Shown piece after piece: positions 41,832 to 50,956 of a DNA stretch of 64,000 bases. Source of the stretch: Fibrobacterota bacterium (lineage in GTDB: Bacteria > Fibrobacterota > Fibrobacteria > UBA5070); the NCBI GenBank assembly GCA_016715065.1, contig JADKBN010000013.1, positions 1 through 64,000 of the forward strand, given 5' to 3'. Position 1 is the first letter of the stretch. Each line of letters begins with the position of its first letter. The translations under genes were made by a program, and so were the position numbers. The notes beneath the pieces were generated by a model that did not search any database, had not been told where the DNA came from, and worked only from the letters and a program-made list of their open reading frames with translations.

Positions 41832-41866
41832 GGCGAAGGAAGGTTTCGAAGAGCCCTTCCTTCGCC
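41832..41866 (+). terminator. Hairpin after the GH5 gene
   Basis: ggcgaaggaagg and ccttccttcgcc form a perfect 12-bp stem with an 11-base loop, beginning 17 bp after the stop codon. The T-run is short (gttt), so it is an imperfect intrinsic terminator. Confidence 0.6.
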
Positions 41867-41940
41867 GTTTGGCAAAATCGCGCGCAGTCGGTAGGTTTCA
41901 CGGTAACCAGCCGATGCTCCCTGAACCAGGATGATCCCCC

Positions 41941-43113
41941 GTGAAGCCATTGTTCCACTTCTGTCTCCTGCCCGCTCTCGCCTTCGCTTCGAAAGGCGCG
42001 ACAGTTCCTGTCCCAAAAGACTCCCAGGGAAGGTCGCCCGCGATCACGAGGTCCATGGTGACGAAGGACGGCACATGGATCGTCGCCGATACGGCGCACC
42101 GCATCTGGTGGTCCCGGGACGTTGGAGCGCATTGGGACAGCGTGGCGAGCTCACCCAATGGCAGCCCGGCGGAGATGTTTGGCGAGACCGTGTGGAATAG
42201 CGCCGAAAGCCATGCGTGGACCTCCGATGCAGGATGGAGAACTATCGATTATCCGGCGGCATGCGGAGCTGGCCGATCCAATTCGATCAGCAGTGGAGGG
42301 GTGATCGGCCTCATCGATTCCGCCCGGGCCAACGTGAGCTTCTGCCGATCGAACGACGGACTCCGCACATGGGTCTATTGGATGTCGATTCCCGTTTCCA
42401 CGCTACCCGTAGGCGTCAAGGATCTGACCGGCGACCACTGGAACAACAAGATCTGGTATCCGGTTGCGGACTCCGCCTATGTGCGGGGGACTTCGGACGG
42501 TCGGTCGTGGAGTCGGATCGACCTGCCTCCCCGCATGAAGACCTTCGAATTCGTGCCTCTGACATCCAACGGTTCCGAGCTGGTGCTGTTCGGTGGGGAA
42601 TCTGGCCGCGAGATGGTGCACGTGGCCGTCTCGACGGATCTTGGCAACACATGGGATGTCCATTCCGCTTCGGAGCCTGGATGGTTGGTCAGGAAGATGT
42701 CCGGCAACCTCTTTTCCACCATGACCTTCGACACCCTCCAAGGACGGGGGTACGGCATTTCCCGCTCGCGAAGCGGACCATGGACCATGCTTGATACCGC
42801 CTTTCGCGGAAACCTTGTCCAAGGCGACGATCCCTACGTGGTCGAAGAGCATGCGATCTACAAGCTGGTGCTCGATGGCGTGGGGCGACGCTTCAAGCCC
42901 GCCGCGTCCGAGTGGTCCGTGCGCCGCGAGCAGGGAATCCTGGCTGTGAGCCTGCCTTCCGCATTGCAGGCGAGCGCATGGACGGTCCGCGCAATCGATG
43001 GACGGAAATTGGCCAGTGGTCGCGTGACGGGAGAGCGCATCGAGCTTTCCCTGGCGATGGCGGGAGGATTGCTGACTGTTGGCGATCAAACGCGGATGTT
43101 GCCGGGGTTCTGA
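41941..43113 (+). CDS. Secreted beta-propeller (sialidase/BNR-like) protein with sorting tail
   Basis: This protein has 390 residues from GTG 41941. A signal peptide (HFCLLPALAFASKG) is followed by a propeller with repeated Asp-box-like turns: WIVADTAHRIWWSRDVGAHW, AYVRGTSDGRSWSRI, and VAVSTDLGNTWDVHS. S-x-D-x-G-x-T-W is the Asp-box. It lacks the catalytic residues of a sialidase as far as I can see, and such propellers often bind proteins or glycans. The C-terminal 70 residues (LAVSLPSALQASAWTVRA to LTVGDQTRMLPGF) are a sorting-like tail, and a second, near-identical copy of its DNA lies at 45421-45636 without the rest of the gene. Confidence 0.65.
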   Translation: MKPLFHFCLLPALAFASKGATVPVPKDSQGRSPAITRSMVTKDGTWIVADTAHRIWWSRDVGAHWDSVASSPNGSPAEMFGETVWNSAESHAWTSDAGWRTIDYPAACGAGRSNSISSGGVIGLIDSARANVSFCRSNDGLRTWVYWMSIPVSTLPVGVKDLTGDHWNNKIWYPVADSAYVRGTSDGRSWSRIDLPPRMKTFEFVPLTSNGSELVLFGGESGREMVHVAVSTDLGNTWDVHSASEPGWLVRKMSGNLFSTMTFDTLQGRGYGISRSRSGPWTMLDTAFRGNLVQGDDPYVVEEHAIYKLVLDGVGRRFKPAASEWSVRREQGILAVSLPSALQASAWTVRAIDGRKLASGRVTGERIELSLAMAGGLLTVGDQTRMLPGF

Positions 43114-43546
43114 GTCCAGCATCGTTCACCTGGGGGCATTCGTGACATCACAGCGAAGGCTGGGATCCAGTGTTTGATGCCCCATTTCTGGTCACCCGCT
43201 GGGGCCGAGTCCCGTCAACGCTTAGCTTGCCGGTGGCTGGTGACGTTTTCTGACTACATGGAAAGCGCAGGTTCCATGTCCATTGCGAACATGCAAGGGT
43301 GGCCCGTCTACGTCGTCTCGCCCAGCGTTTCGCGAGGTCGCGGACGCCATCGGTTTCCCGCAAGTCCGTTGAATGGAGCCGCGATCCGCGGACGGAGGGA
43401 ACAGGAATTTCTTGGACAGGCATTGCGAAGACGACAAAAATTGGTTAAATTTGGCTGGTCCGCACAAATCCGATCTTTCTTCGCGAGCTTCGCCTGCCAA
43501 GCGATTGGGATCGTGTTCCCTCCCCACGCATTTCCCTGAGGAACCA
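43114..43546. other. 433-bp gap with a duplicated tail segment, no gene
   Basis: The part at about 43277-43350 (ccattgcgaacatgc, then gtctacgtcgtctcgcccag and gtttcgcgaggtcg) is homologous to 45642-45710, where the same DNA encodes the end of the unknown protein on the reverse strand. Here it encodes nothing intact. The 160 bp before it have no match in the second copy. A ribosome site (gaggaacc) precedes the next gene. Confidence 0.5.
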
Positions 43547-44431
43547 ATGAGAAGTCGTCATCTAGTTGGAGCTGTGTTGCTTCTTGCGCTTGAAAGCAGC
43601 GCTTGGATCTACAACACCATCGGCTTGGTTTTGCCGTTTCCGCCAAACCTGTTTGTTACTCCATCGACAATCAGTTTTGCGACCTATGCCGTGAATGATT
43701 ACTCGAATTATCGAGCGCGGTACCCACAAGCTGGTGCCAGTGATTTGAACAGATCGATTGCTGCCAAAAATGTATTTGTGAACAGCTTGAGAAATGCAAT
43801 TTTGGCGAAATACCCTCTAACACAGGTCTCTCATCCGATAAACCTGGAAAATGGAGGCGTGACATACTGGAATTACACCTCAAAAAATAGTGACAACTCT
43901 GATTTCGTGATGTTTGCTGGTCACGGAGATGTTGGGAAGGTGGTTTTGTCCGATACTTGGGCGTCAAAATATGACAAAAGTTTTGGCGGGAAAACCAAAT
44001 GGGTGATGATGAACAGTTGCCTCACGTTAAAGCCTGATGGGCCCAGCATGTCTCCGTGGTTTAATGGCGTTCATGCGGTTTTGGGTTTCCACTCTATCGA
44101 GTGGGAGTCCATTAAAAGGCGATGCTTTTTATGTTCCGGACATTACAGATCAGAAGATAAATATGAGTATTTTGCCAAAGCATTTGTGACAGAGGATAAG
44201 CCTATATGGGATGCGTATCTGACAGCCATCTTTTTTACTGATTGGGTAAATCTAGACTTGGACGAAGCTCCTGCGATGATGTTCATCTACGGAAGAGACC
44301 GCTATAATTTCTTGAATGACTTTTCGAAAGAAAAGTATTCCAGCACGTACAATGGTCCGCCACCCGTTTATGATCCATTAAATAACCAAGTGGTAAAGTA
44401 CTACATCGAATACGGAACCCCCAGTTACTAA
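43547..44431 (+). CDS. DUF6345-like secreted protein with GHG...SC dyad (possible clan CD peptidase fold)
   Basis: This protein has 294 residues from ATG 43547 behind a good ribosome site. A signal peptide (GAVLLLALESSAWI) is followed by a single domain: FVMFAGHGDVGKVV near residues 120-133 and KWVMMNSCLTLKPDG near residues 150-164, then WFNGVHAVLGFHSIEW. The pair GHG and (N)SC with a following LLGFHT-like strand is what I recall of DUF6345 proteins and of caspase/gingipain-fold (clan CD) enzymes, where His and Cys are catalytic. Peptidase activity is an inference. The gene is markedly AT-rich compared with its surroundings, pointing to recent transfer, and is paired with the following secreted gene. 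Confidence 0.55.
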   Translation: MRSRHLVGAVLLLALESSAWIYNTIGLVLPFPPNLFVTPSTISFATYAVNDYSNYRARYPQAGASDLNRSIAAKNVFVNSLRNAILAKYPLTQVSHPINLENGGVTYWNYTSKNSDNSDFVMFAGHGDVGKVVLSDTWASKYDKSFGGKTKWVMMNSCLTLKPDGPSMSPWFNGVHAVLGFHSIEWESIKRRCFLCSGHYRSEDKYEYFAKAFVTEDKPIWDAYLTAIFFTDWVNLDLDEAPAMMFIYGRDRYNFLNDFSKEKYSSTYNGPPPVYDPLNNQVVKYYIEYGTPSY

Positions 44432-44452
44432 CTTTTTAAAAAGAGAATTCCA

Positions 44453-45364
44453 ATGAAAATAATCGCTTTTCTTCTTGCTTTGTTTTCCGTCGTTGCGGAG
44501 GCTCGCCAAAGATTTTCCATCTCGCCGAGTACTTTGCGGTACCTGCAGAATGCGGAAGGTTCTCATCACCGCTCCGGTCTTGAGGAAAAAGAACGGGCAG
44601 AGTTTGAAGACCAGGACCAGCCGATCCTTTCCAGAAATCATGGACATCAGAAAGGAAAAATTGAAGGGATTGTTGTTTCTGATAGCATCCCCGATCCTGA
44701 TTTCATGAAAATGTTGGATAGATTACAGCAGGAAGGCTTGAAATTCGCAATTGGTCCGACTCCAGCGCTTGCGACGAGTTCCGATTCGCTTTCCATTGGT
44801 GGGGAGGGTCTGATAAATCCCTCGCGCCCCGAGGAGTCGAATCGCGAAATTCTCAAGCAGCTACTGCCACCTCAAATGCGGCGCAAACTGTCGCTTTGGA
44901 ATGTTGGAAAGGAGTATAAAGAAATTGATGGTGGTAAGCCGGAGCTGATCTCGTACCGCTTCCGTTTTGTTCGTGTGGAAAAGCGAAGAATCCTGCGTGA
45001 TTCGAGAAGTTTTTTCGAAGTTAAGATCCTTCCAGAGGGAAAAGTGGTAGGAGTGAAACTGCAATGGCCACTGATTTCATCATACTCGATAACCAAAAGG
45101 AAGCTACTCTCCGAAGAATCTGTACTGACTGGACTGCAGACTGAATTGGATTCCAATTTTACAGAATTCCAGAAGCGAGATTCCGAACAAAAGCGCAGTG
45201 CCCAAGAGCATCGTGTCAGAGGGGCTGCAAAAGCTTGGTGTAAGGATGAGTATGGGAATGGATCAGAATTGATTCCCTGCTTTTCCTTCCGAGTCGACGC
45301 GAAATTGTCTGAGCAAGATTCTGCTGCAGTGATTGTGGATCAGCCAGCGATTGCGAGGGAGTAG
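44453..45364 (+). CDS. Secreted partner protein of the DUF6345-like gene
   Basis: This protein has 303 residues from ATG 44453, 21 bp after the preceding stop, with signal peptide IAFLLALFSVVAEA. The middle (YRFRFVRVEKRRILRDSRSF, then KILPEGKVVGVKLQWPL) resembles the N-terminal domain that precedes DUF6345 in fused proteins, a PepSY-like alpha/beta unit. It may therefore be a separate prodomain, inhibitor or chaperone for its neighbour. This link rests on recollection of fused proteins and needs a search. Like its neighbour it is AT-rich and lysine/glutamate-rich, unlike the host genes. It carries no sorting tail, so it probably stays in the periplasm or is released. Confidence 0.45.
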   Translation: MKIIAFLLALFSVVAEARQRFSISPSTLRYLQNAEGSHHRSGLEEKERAEFEDQDQPILSRNHGHQKGKIEGIVVSDSIPDPDFMKMLDRLQQEGLKFAIGPTPALATSSDSLSIGGEGLINPSRPEESNREILKQLLPPQMRRKLSLWNVGKEYKEIDGGKPELISYRFRFVRVEKRRILRDSRSFFEVKILPEGKVVGVKLQWPLISSYSITKRKLLSEESVLTGLQTELDSNFTEFQKRDSEQKRSAQEHRVRGAAKAWCKDEYGNGSELIPCFSFRVDAKLSEQDSAAVIVDQPAIARE

Positions 45365-45420
45365 GTAGTCGGAAAATGCTGACAGGCTGTCTGTAGTCCC
45401 TCGCGGGGAAATGCAGGGAG

Positions 45421-45636
45421 CCCGCCGCGTCCGAGTGGTCCGTGCGCCACGAGCAGGGCGTGCTTGCGGTGAGCCTCCCTTCTTCGCTCCAGACGGGGGC
45501 ATGGACTGTCCGCACCCTGGGTGGACGGAAATTGGCCGGTGGTCGTGTGACGGGAGAGCGCATCGAGCTTCACCAGGCAATGGCGGGAGGTTTGCTGACT
45601 GTTGGCGACCAAACACGGATGTTGCCGCGGTTCTGA
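45421..45636 (+). pseudogene. Orphan sorting-domain fragment duplicated from the beta-propeller gene
   Basis: The frame reads PAASEWSVRHEQGVLAVSLP, then AWTVRTLGGRKLAGGRVTGE, and ends LTVGDQTRMLPRF with a stop. It is almost identical in DNA and protein to the last 70 residues of the propeller gene (42900-43113) but has no start codon or upstream domain. It is a relic of a duplication that now brackets the AT-rich pair. Confidence 0.8.
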
Positions 45637-45666
45637 GTCCATTGCAGACAGGCAATGGTGGAACGT

Positions 45667-47463
45667 CTACGTTGCCTCGCCCAACGTTTCGTGAGGTCGT
45701 AGACGCGACCAGCCCACGGCCAGCGCCCAGGAATCGGTGAAGGCTGTTTCCTGAGCGTGCCACTGATTAAGGCGCGAGATGGCTCTTGCGAACAAGGGGA
45801 GCGCATAGGGGCGAAACGCTTCCACAGCCGTGCAGATCAATGCATCGGACACATCCGTGTGTGCAATCGATTTTGCCAGTCGTGAGGTCAATCGATCGAT
45901 GGCGATACGGTCATCCTCCCGATCGCGTCCAGGTAGGGAGTCCAGGTGCTCGCGGAACGCTTCCAGAAGCCGGCGGGAATTTTCTTTCAGGGTTGCGACT
46001 GGAAGATCCAGAGAGCCAAGGTGGTGCGAAAGGAATGGACGTCTGGCGACCGACTCCAAAACATCCTTCCAGTTCATGACCAACGCCAGATGCACATACG
46101 AGGCGAATCCGTAACGGAGTTCCCAACCGGGTTCGCGCTTGCTCCAATCCAACAAGTGATGACGGATGATGTCCAAATCATCAGGTGAGAAAAGTTCATC
46201 CCAGAACGAACGTCGCATTCCGGGATGGATCAGATGGTCAAGGTACATGGAGTCGTGAGCGAACACGGCATCGCGCAGGGGCTTTTCCCAGCGCAGATCC
46301 CCGGCGTTCCAGGCGCGGACCATGGAGTGCCAAGTCGTGACATCCAGGCATTCTTCCAGGCCCTCGATCTCCTGGATGAACGGAAGAAGGATTTCCTCGT
46401 AGCAATCGGAGTCATGGCCGTAGTCTTTATGCCACCGTTCGGCCCAACGACGCGCGGAATCCCGGTGGTGGACTTTTCCGCCGGGTCGCAGCAGGATGGA
46501 GGCGGTCACAGGAGACCATGGCGAAGAGTCGCGTTCAAGCTCGGATTCCGCCCAAATCTCCCAATCTGCATCGGTCATCCATTGGTCGATTTCTGGAATC
46601 CACAAGAGGGGATCGCGGTACCACTTTGGATGAGGTGACTTCCGCATCTCTTCGATGGTCTTGCGGGCCCAGGCGTCGCACCATTCCAGATCGCATCCAG
46701 GTTCCAGCGGCTTGATCTCCTGCTTGACTTCGTGGCGAGGTTCGAAGTCGGTCCACAGTCGTGAAGCCTCGATGGGATCGTTGGGGTTGGAAGATTCTTT
46801 CGGGAAAAGGTCGGTGAGGTCTTGAACGAAAGCGGCCATGGAGCTGGAAATGGCTTCCATCGCGGAGGCCATCTTCGCTTGGTCTTCCGGAGTCGGCTGG
46901 CGATGGTTCGGGTCTGCATCGGCTCCGGCCTGGATGTGCGAAAGCGCTTGGAATACTCCTGCGGAAAGTGCATCCATCATTTGGTTCGCATCCGGAACCG
47001 TCGTCGGGACTGCGGCACCCGTCTCGTCGCCGGCCAAAACGGGATCGGGTCGCATCGCCGAAGGCATTGCATCGAGTCGGTTGGATTTCAGGAACTGGCG
47101 AAGAATCGAGTCGGGATCTTCCGTAGACAGTTTACGTGTGAATCGCCAATCGAACTCGTCATTGATACCAACGCCTTCTCCTGTCGTGATCATCCAGCCA
47201 CTCGGTTTCCGCTCGACACTGCCTCCCCGCGACAGAATGGACTTCGAGATCGCCTCCAGCAAGAAATGTCGGGATTTATCCAATCTCGCGAAGGTTTCCA
47301 GAAACCCTTCCAGGGATTCCCTGGAAATGCTGGCCAGATCCAGGCGCTGTTCATCCAAGCCGTCGCGAAAAATGAGCCCGATCTTGTTCCTGTTTCGTCG
47401 CCAAGCCATGCCGTTGGCCTGGGCGAACTCTTGGATGCGCATCAGTAGAGATTGGTCGGGCAT
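45667..47463 (-). CDS. Large unknown cytosolic protein
   Basis: This protein has 598 residues from 47463. I do not recognise it. It is acidic and helix-rich, with no signal peptide or membrane helix. Notable stretches are LWIPEIDQWMTDADWEIWAE, WHKDYGHDSDCYEEILLPFI, HPGMRRSFWDELFSPDDLDI and FASYVHLALVMNWKDVLE. The many Trp and Asp residues and the repeated helix pairs suggest an all-alpha repeat scaffold. Its last 20 codons overlap the DNA segment that is duplicated at about 43277-43350, so its C-terminus was reshaped by, or was the source of, that duplication. It begins 10 bp before the end of the DHA2 pump gene on the same strand and could be cotranscribed with it. Confidence 0.55.
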   Translation of the reverse strand: MPDQSLLMRIQEFAQANGMAWRRNRNKIGLIFRDGLDEQRLDLASISRESLEGFLETFARLDKSRHFLLEAISKSILSRGGSVERKPSGWMITTGEGVGINDEFDWRFTRKLSTEDPDSILRQFLKSNRLDAMPSAMRPDPVLAGDETGAAVPTTVPDANQMMDALSAGVFQALSHIQAGADADPNHRQPTPEDQAKMASAMEAISSSMAAFVQDLTDLFPKESSNPNDPIEASRLWTDFEPRHEVKQEIKPLEPGCDLEWCDAWARKTIEEMRKSPHPKWYRDPLLWIPEIDQWMTDADWEIWAESELERDSSPWSPVTASILLRPGGKVHHRDSARRWAERWHKDYGHDSDCYEEILLPFIQEIEGLEECLDVTTWHSMVRAWNAGDLRWEKPLRDAVFAHDSMYLDHLIHPGMRRSFWDELFSPDDLDIIRHHLLDWSKREPGWELRYGFASYVHLALVMNWKDVLESVARRPFLSHHLGSLDLPVATLKENSRRLLEAFREHLDSLPGRDREDDRIAIDRLTSRLAKSIAHTDVSDALICTAVEAFRPYALPLFARAISRLNQWHAQETAFTDSWALAVGWSRLRPHETLGEAT

Positions 47464-47472
47464 GCGTGGATC

Positions 47473-48960
47473 CTACCCCTCCGCCGCCACCGGCTCGGGG
47501 CGTCCCTTGAGTTCCAAGTCCGGCAGGAACCACGCACCCAGCACGGACAACGCAGAAAGGATTCCGCAGACCAGGAAGATGCTCGACATCACCTCCGCGT
47601 ATTCGGTGGGTTGGAGCTGTCCGTCGCCGGAAGCCACGTGCGCGGCCAGGATCGCGCCCAGCGCGGCGCTGCCCAGCACGCCGCCGATCTGGCGGGTGAA
47701 CTGGGTGAGCGCCGTGGCCTGCCCGATCACGCGGGGCTCCACCGCGTTCTGCACGGCCAAGGAGCTGAGGGGGAAGGTGGGTGATACGACAATTCCCGTC
47801 AACGCAAGTTCCAGGATGAACAGCCACGACGGGGTGGTGTCGGAAATGCCCGACAAGACGAACAAGGCGATGGCCATTGCCGGGGATGCTGCCAGGAAGA
47901 CAAACCGGACGCGTCGCTTCCGCGAAGCGATCTGGCCTGCCAGGATGGATCCCACCATCACTCCCAAGGTCATGGGGATCAAGGACATTCCCGCCTGCTG
48001 AGGGGTGAAGCCGCGCGCGTTCACCAGGTACAGGGGCGGAAAGATGATCAATCCCATGAAGGCGGCACCCTGCATCAGAAGCAGCCAGCTCATGGCCTGG
48101 AAGGTGCGTTGGGAGTACAGGCGAAGCTGCAGCAGTGGCGCCTTGCTGCGCAGCGAGGCCGCAACGAATGCGGCCAGCAGCAGGATTCCGCCGGCAAAGG
48201 ATCCAAAGATGACGGGATCTGTCCATGGGAGCCAGTGTCCACCCAGGGAAAGAGCCAGGAGCAACGGCACCAATCCGGCCAACAGCAGCGCGACCTGGCC
48301 CAAGTCCACGTGGCCGCTTGGATGCGCGGGAGCCTTGCGCGGCATGCGCGCGAGCAGGATCCAAAGCGCCACGGCTCCCACGGGGAGGTTCACCAGGAAC
48401 ACCCAGCGCCATCCGGCCACGCCCGGGATCAAGCCTCCGGCGCGATCGGTCAGCACTCCGCCCAGAAAAGGACCCACCAAGCTGGAAAGTCCCCAGACCG
48501 AACCAATGAAGCCTTGGAACTTTCCGCGTTCGGCGGGAGGGAAAAGGTCGGCGATGACGATGAAGGCCATGGCGAACAAGCCCGATCCTCCGATCCCTTG
48601 GATCGCGCGAGCCACGATGAGCTGGTTCATGCCGTCGCCCAGAATGGGCAGCGGTCCGGCCAATCCGGCCAGTCCGCACAGCAGCGACCCTGACAAAAAT
48701 AGTCCGATGGAGCCTGCTTGCACCGCGAAATGTCGCCGCACGTCGGCGAGCTTTCCATAGATGGGCACCAGCGCGGTGGAGGTGAGCAGATAGGCTGTGG
48801 TCACCCACGCGTAGCGTTGCAGACCCTGAAGATCTTGCACCACGCGTGGCAAGGCGGTGGACACGATGGTCTGGTCCAACGCGGCCAGAAACAGGCAGAG
48901 CAACACCCCGGCGAAGGTCCAGATCGCCTCGCGCCGTCGGTCAGGAATCGCAGCGTTCAT
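47473..48960 (-). CDS. DHA2-family MFS multidrug exporter (EmrB/QacA type)
   Basis: This protein has 495 residues, the usual size for 14-helix DHA2 pumps. The first helix has LLCLFLAALDQTIVSTALPRVV (the DHA2 motif D-T-I/V-V-x-x-A-L-P), followed by ARAIQGIGGSGLFAMAFIV and RGKFQGFIGSVWGLSSLVGPFLGGVLTD (motif C). It exports toxic hydrophobic compounds by proton antiport in the inner membrane. An AUG at 48960 is the natural start; upstream open sequence overlaps the esterase gene. No MFP/OMF partner is nearby, so it probably works alone. It may be cotranscribed with the esterase gene upstream. Confidence 0.9.
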   Translation of the reverse strand: MNAAIPDRRREAIWTFAGVLLCLFLAALDQTIVSTALPRVVQDLQGLQRYAWVTTAYLLTSTALVPIYGKLADVRRHFAVQAGSIGLFLSGSLLCGLAGLAGPLPILGDGMNQLIVARAIQGIGGSGLFAMAFIVIADLFPPAERGKFQGFIGSVWGLSSLVGPFLGGVLTDRAGGLIPGVAGWRWVFLVNLPVGAVALWILLARMPRKAPAHPSGHVDLGQVALLLAGLVPLLLALSLGGHWLPWTDPVIFGSFAGGILLLAAFVAASLRSKAPLLQLRLYSQRTFQAMSWLLLMQGAAFMGLIIFPPLYLVNARGFTPQQAGMSLIPMTLGVMVGSILAGQIASRKRRVRFVFLAASPAMAIALFVLSGISDTTPSWLFILELALTGIVVSPTFPLSSLAVQNAVEPRVIGQATALTQFTRQIGGVLGSAALGAILAAHVASGDGQLQPTEYAEVMSSIFLVCGILSALSVLGAWFLPDLELKGRPEPVAAEG

Positions 48961-48974
48961 GAAGGCAAGGTAGC

Positions 48975-49964
48975 TCAGGGCCGAGCACGCCCTTGTGCAT
49001 CGAATGTTCCCGCCGGGACCACCCAACGGGTTCCGGGAAAATGCGGCCGGCTCATGGAGCTCTCGACCGGATGGTTTGAACGCCGCGATACCCCGCTCTG
49101 GGGCCGGCTCTGCGCCAGCAGCCAGGTCCAGAACGTCTCGTTGGCGTAGGTGCGGGTCCAGGAGTCGTGGCCACCGGATTCGTAGATCGTCAGCGCCAGA
49201 TTCTGACGGGGAACGACGAATCCCGAGTCGTGGCTCCAGGCCAGGGTGGTGGTGTCGAAGCGCAGGGTGTGCGTTCCCTTGGAGACAGTCTTGGAACTGC
49301 CGGAGGGGTACGCGCGGATGCACGAGTCCGTTCCCTTGGCGATCCGGTCGACGTTCTGGAGGGTCTGCGTGAGAGGGACCGTGCCGTCGTTGAAGGCGTG
49401 GAACGCCCAGACGGGAAGTTTGCGCAGGGCGCGCGCGTCGTTGGAGACGTTTCCAGCCCCGCAGATGGGGGCGGCCGCGGCGATCCGGTTTCCGTATTTG
49501 TTGACGAATCCCCAGGTGGTTCCGCCTCCGGCGGAGACTCCGGTCGCGTAGATGCGGTTCGTGTCCACCGCGTAGCGGGTCTTGGCGAATTCCACCATCT
49601 TCCAGATTCTGTCCGCGGATGGCCAGCCGGCGGTATCCTGCGGGGCCAGCATCAGGAAGGGGCGATGATGGTCATTGGTGGTGATGCGGTCGGTGTCGTT
49701 CCTGAAGAGGGCGGGCACCCCCGTCTTCAAAAGGACGTTCAAGCCCGAGGTTCCGTTCCCCTTTTCGCCCGTCCCATGGAAGTAGAGCACCAGGGGCCAT
49801 TTTTTGTCTGTCGAGTAGTCCTTGGGGATGTATTCGTAGTAGCCGAAACCCGAGGAGTTGGAGTCCAGTCTCACCGGCGTCATCCGGCCGGGCGCCCCGA
49901 ACGGCTGGGCGAGCGCAGGCAGCGCACCAAGGCAAAGGCAGAAGAATACGGTGGAGCGAAGCAT
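48975..49964 (-). CDS. Secreted serine esterase (CE1/feruloyl- or acetylxylan-esterase-like)
   Basis: This protein has 329 residues; ATG 49964 is chosen because a ggagaa ribosome site stands 8 bp before it. Signal peptide FFCLCLGALPALAQ. The alpha/beta hydrolase core shows PLVLYFHGTGEKG (oxyanion region), RIYATGVSAGGG with the nucleophile Ser near residue 141, LPVWAFHAFNDGTVP with the Asp, and GGHDSWTRTY with the His. Enzymes of this type remove acetyl or feruloyl groups from hemicellulose, or act on polyesters. Near its end the mature protein again has a basic segment but no clear sorting tail. It fits the surrounding glycan-degradation genes. Confidence 0.8.
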   Translation of the reverse strand: MLRSTVFFCLCLGALPALAQPFGAPGRMTPVRLDSNSSGFGYYEYIPKDYSTDKKWPLVLYFHGTGEKGNGTSGLNVLLKTGVPALFRNDTDRITTNDHHRPFLMLAPQDTAGWPSADRIWKMVEFAKTRYAVDTNRIYATGVSAGGGTTWGFVNKYGNRIAAAAPICGAGNVSNDARALRKLPVWAFHAFNDGTVPLTQTLQNVDRIAKGTDSCIRAYPSGSSKTVSKGTHTLRFDTTTLAWSHDSGFVVPRQNLALTIYESGGHDSWTRTYANETFWTWLLAQSRPQSGVSRRSNHPVESSMSRPHFPGTRWVVPAGTFDAQGRARP

Positions 49965-50131
49965 GATCGGATTCTCCATTGTGTGCGCCAGCGGAGCGAC
50001 TGGGTCCCGCACGCCGATGGAAGAAAGCATACCCTTTCACGCTGGACTCGGCAGGCGATCTCCCATCGATCCTCGCACAAAGCGTTACCCTGAAAGGCAA
50101 CGCGTTCTTGGAACGGAAAGGTCGATCGGAA

Positions 50132-50887
50132 CTAGAAGCACCAATCCATGCCGATCCGCCAGGCCGGGTGCACGAAAATCAAGTGCTCGTAGGACACGTC
50201 GTTGGGTTGATCGCTCAAGCTTTCCCAACCTGGGCCGGCTTCCGCTCCGAGGGACACGGCGAAGGCACCTGACGAAGAAGGAATCCGAAGGCCTAACCCG
50301 AGAAGAACGCTGACGGTCATTCTCCGTGTCTTCAGAAGCTTGGTGCGCTCCTCCACGGAGTATGCAGCTGACGACCAGGAGGAGCCGCTTGGACGCAAGA
50401 CGTGCACGGTCGTATCGATTTCCAATTCGGTCCATTGCCAGGAAGCCTGCAGCACAGCGGAACCAACAAGCCCCAACGGACCTGGGCCGCTGTACCACAT
50501 TTCCCGACCGACTCGTGGCGCCAGGCTTCGGAAGGTCGTCGTGAAATGGAGCGAGTCGCGTCTGGTTTCTGAGCCATCCCTAAATCCATCGATCCCGATC
50601 ACCCACTGGCCGTTGGCAGACCCGGAATCGCGAACACCCAATTGGAAGCCAATCCAATCTTCCTGGAAACGAAATCCAGCCGCCCCAGCCAGAGGTTTGG
50701 ACCTGCGTAGATTCGGGAGGGGAGAAGACGGACATTCCGACGGATGCTCGGTGCAATTGCGCAATCCCGAGGAAGGGTTTCGAAGAGATTTAGCCATGGT
50801 GACCACGCCCGTATCGATGGGCTGGTCGGAGGCGTCGATGCCTGCAATCGACACGACAAACGAGGCGATCAGCGGGGAGAGGGCCAT
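50132..50887 (-). CDS. Putative exported beta-barrel-like protein, unknown
   Basis: This protein has 251 residues. The N-terminus (LSPLIASFVVSIAGIDA) is a plausible signal peptide. The rest alternates short amphipathic strands (GFRFQEDWIGFQLGVRDSG, ASWQWTELEIDTTVHVL, TVSVLLGLGLRI, GAFAVSLGAEAGPGWE) and ends with RIGMDWCF, an aromatic C-terminus as in outer-membrane barrels. I do not recognise a family. It stands alone between the esterase and the alpha/beta hydrolase on the same strand. Confidence 0.5.
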   Translation of the reverse strand: MALSPLIASFVVSIAGIDASDQPIDTGVVTMAKSLRNPSSGLRNCTEHPSECPSSPLPNLRRSKPLAGAAGFRFQEDWIGFQLGVRDSGSANGQWVIGIDGFRDGSETRRDSLHFTTTFRSLAPRVGREMWYSGPGPLGLVGSAVLQASWQWTELEIDTTVHVLRPSGSSWSSAAYSVEERTKLLKTRRMTVSVLLGLGLRIPSSSGAFAVSLGAEAGPGWESLSDQPNDVSYEHLIFVHPAWRIGMDWCF

Positions 50888-50956
50888 TTTGGGGACTCCA
50901 GGATTTCTGATTTAGGGAACGCTTCGCAGAAAGAAAAATAGTCTCGAGGTTCGCGA

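Noticed and set aside
49000..49323. Upstream extension of the DHA2 pump
   Set aside because: It overlaps the esterase gene in another frame and lacks pump features; ATG 48960 begins directly before the first helix.
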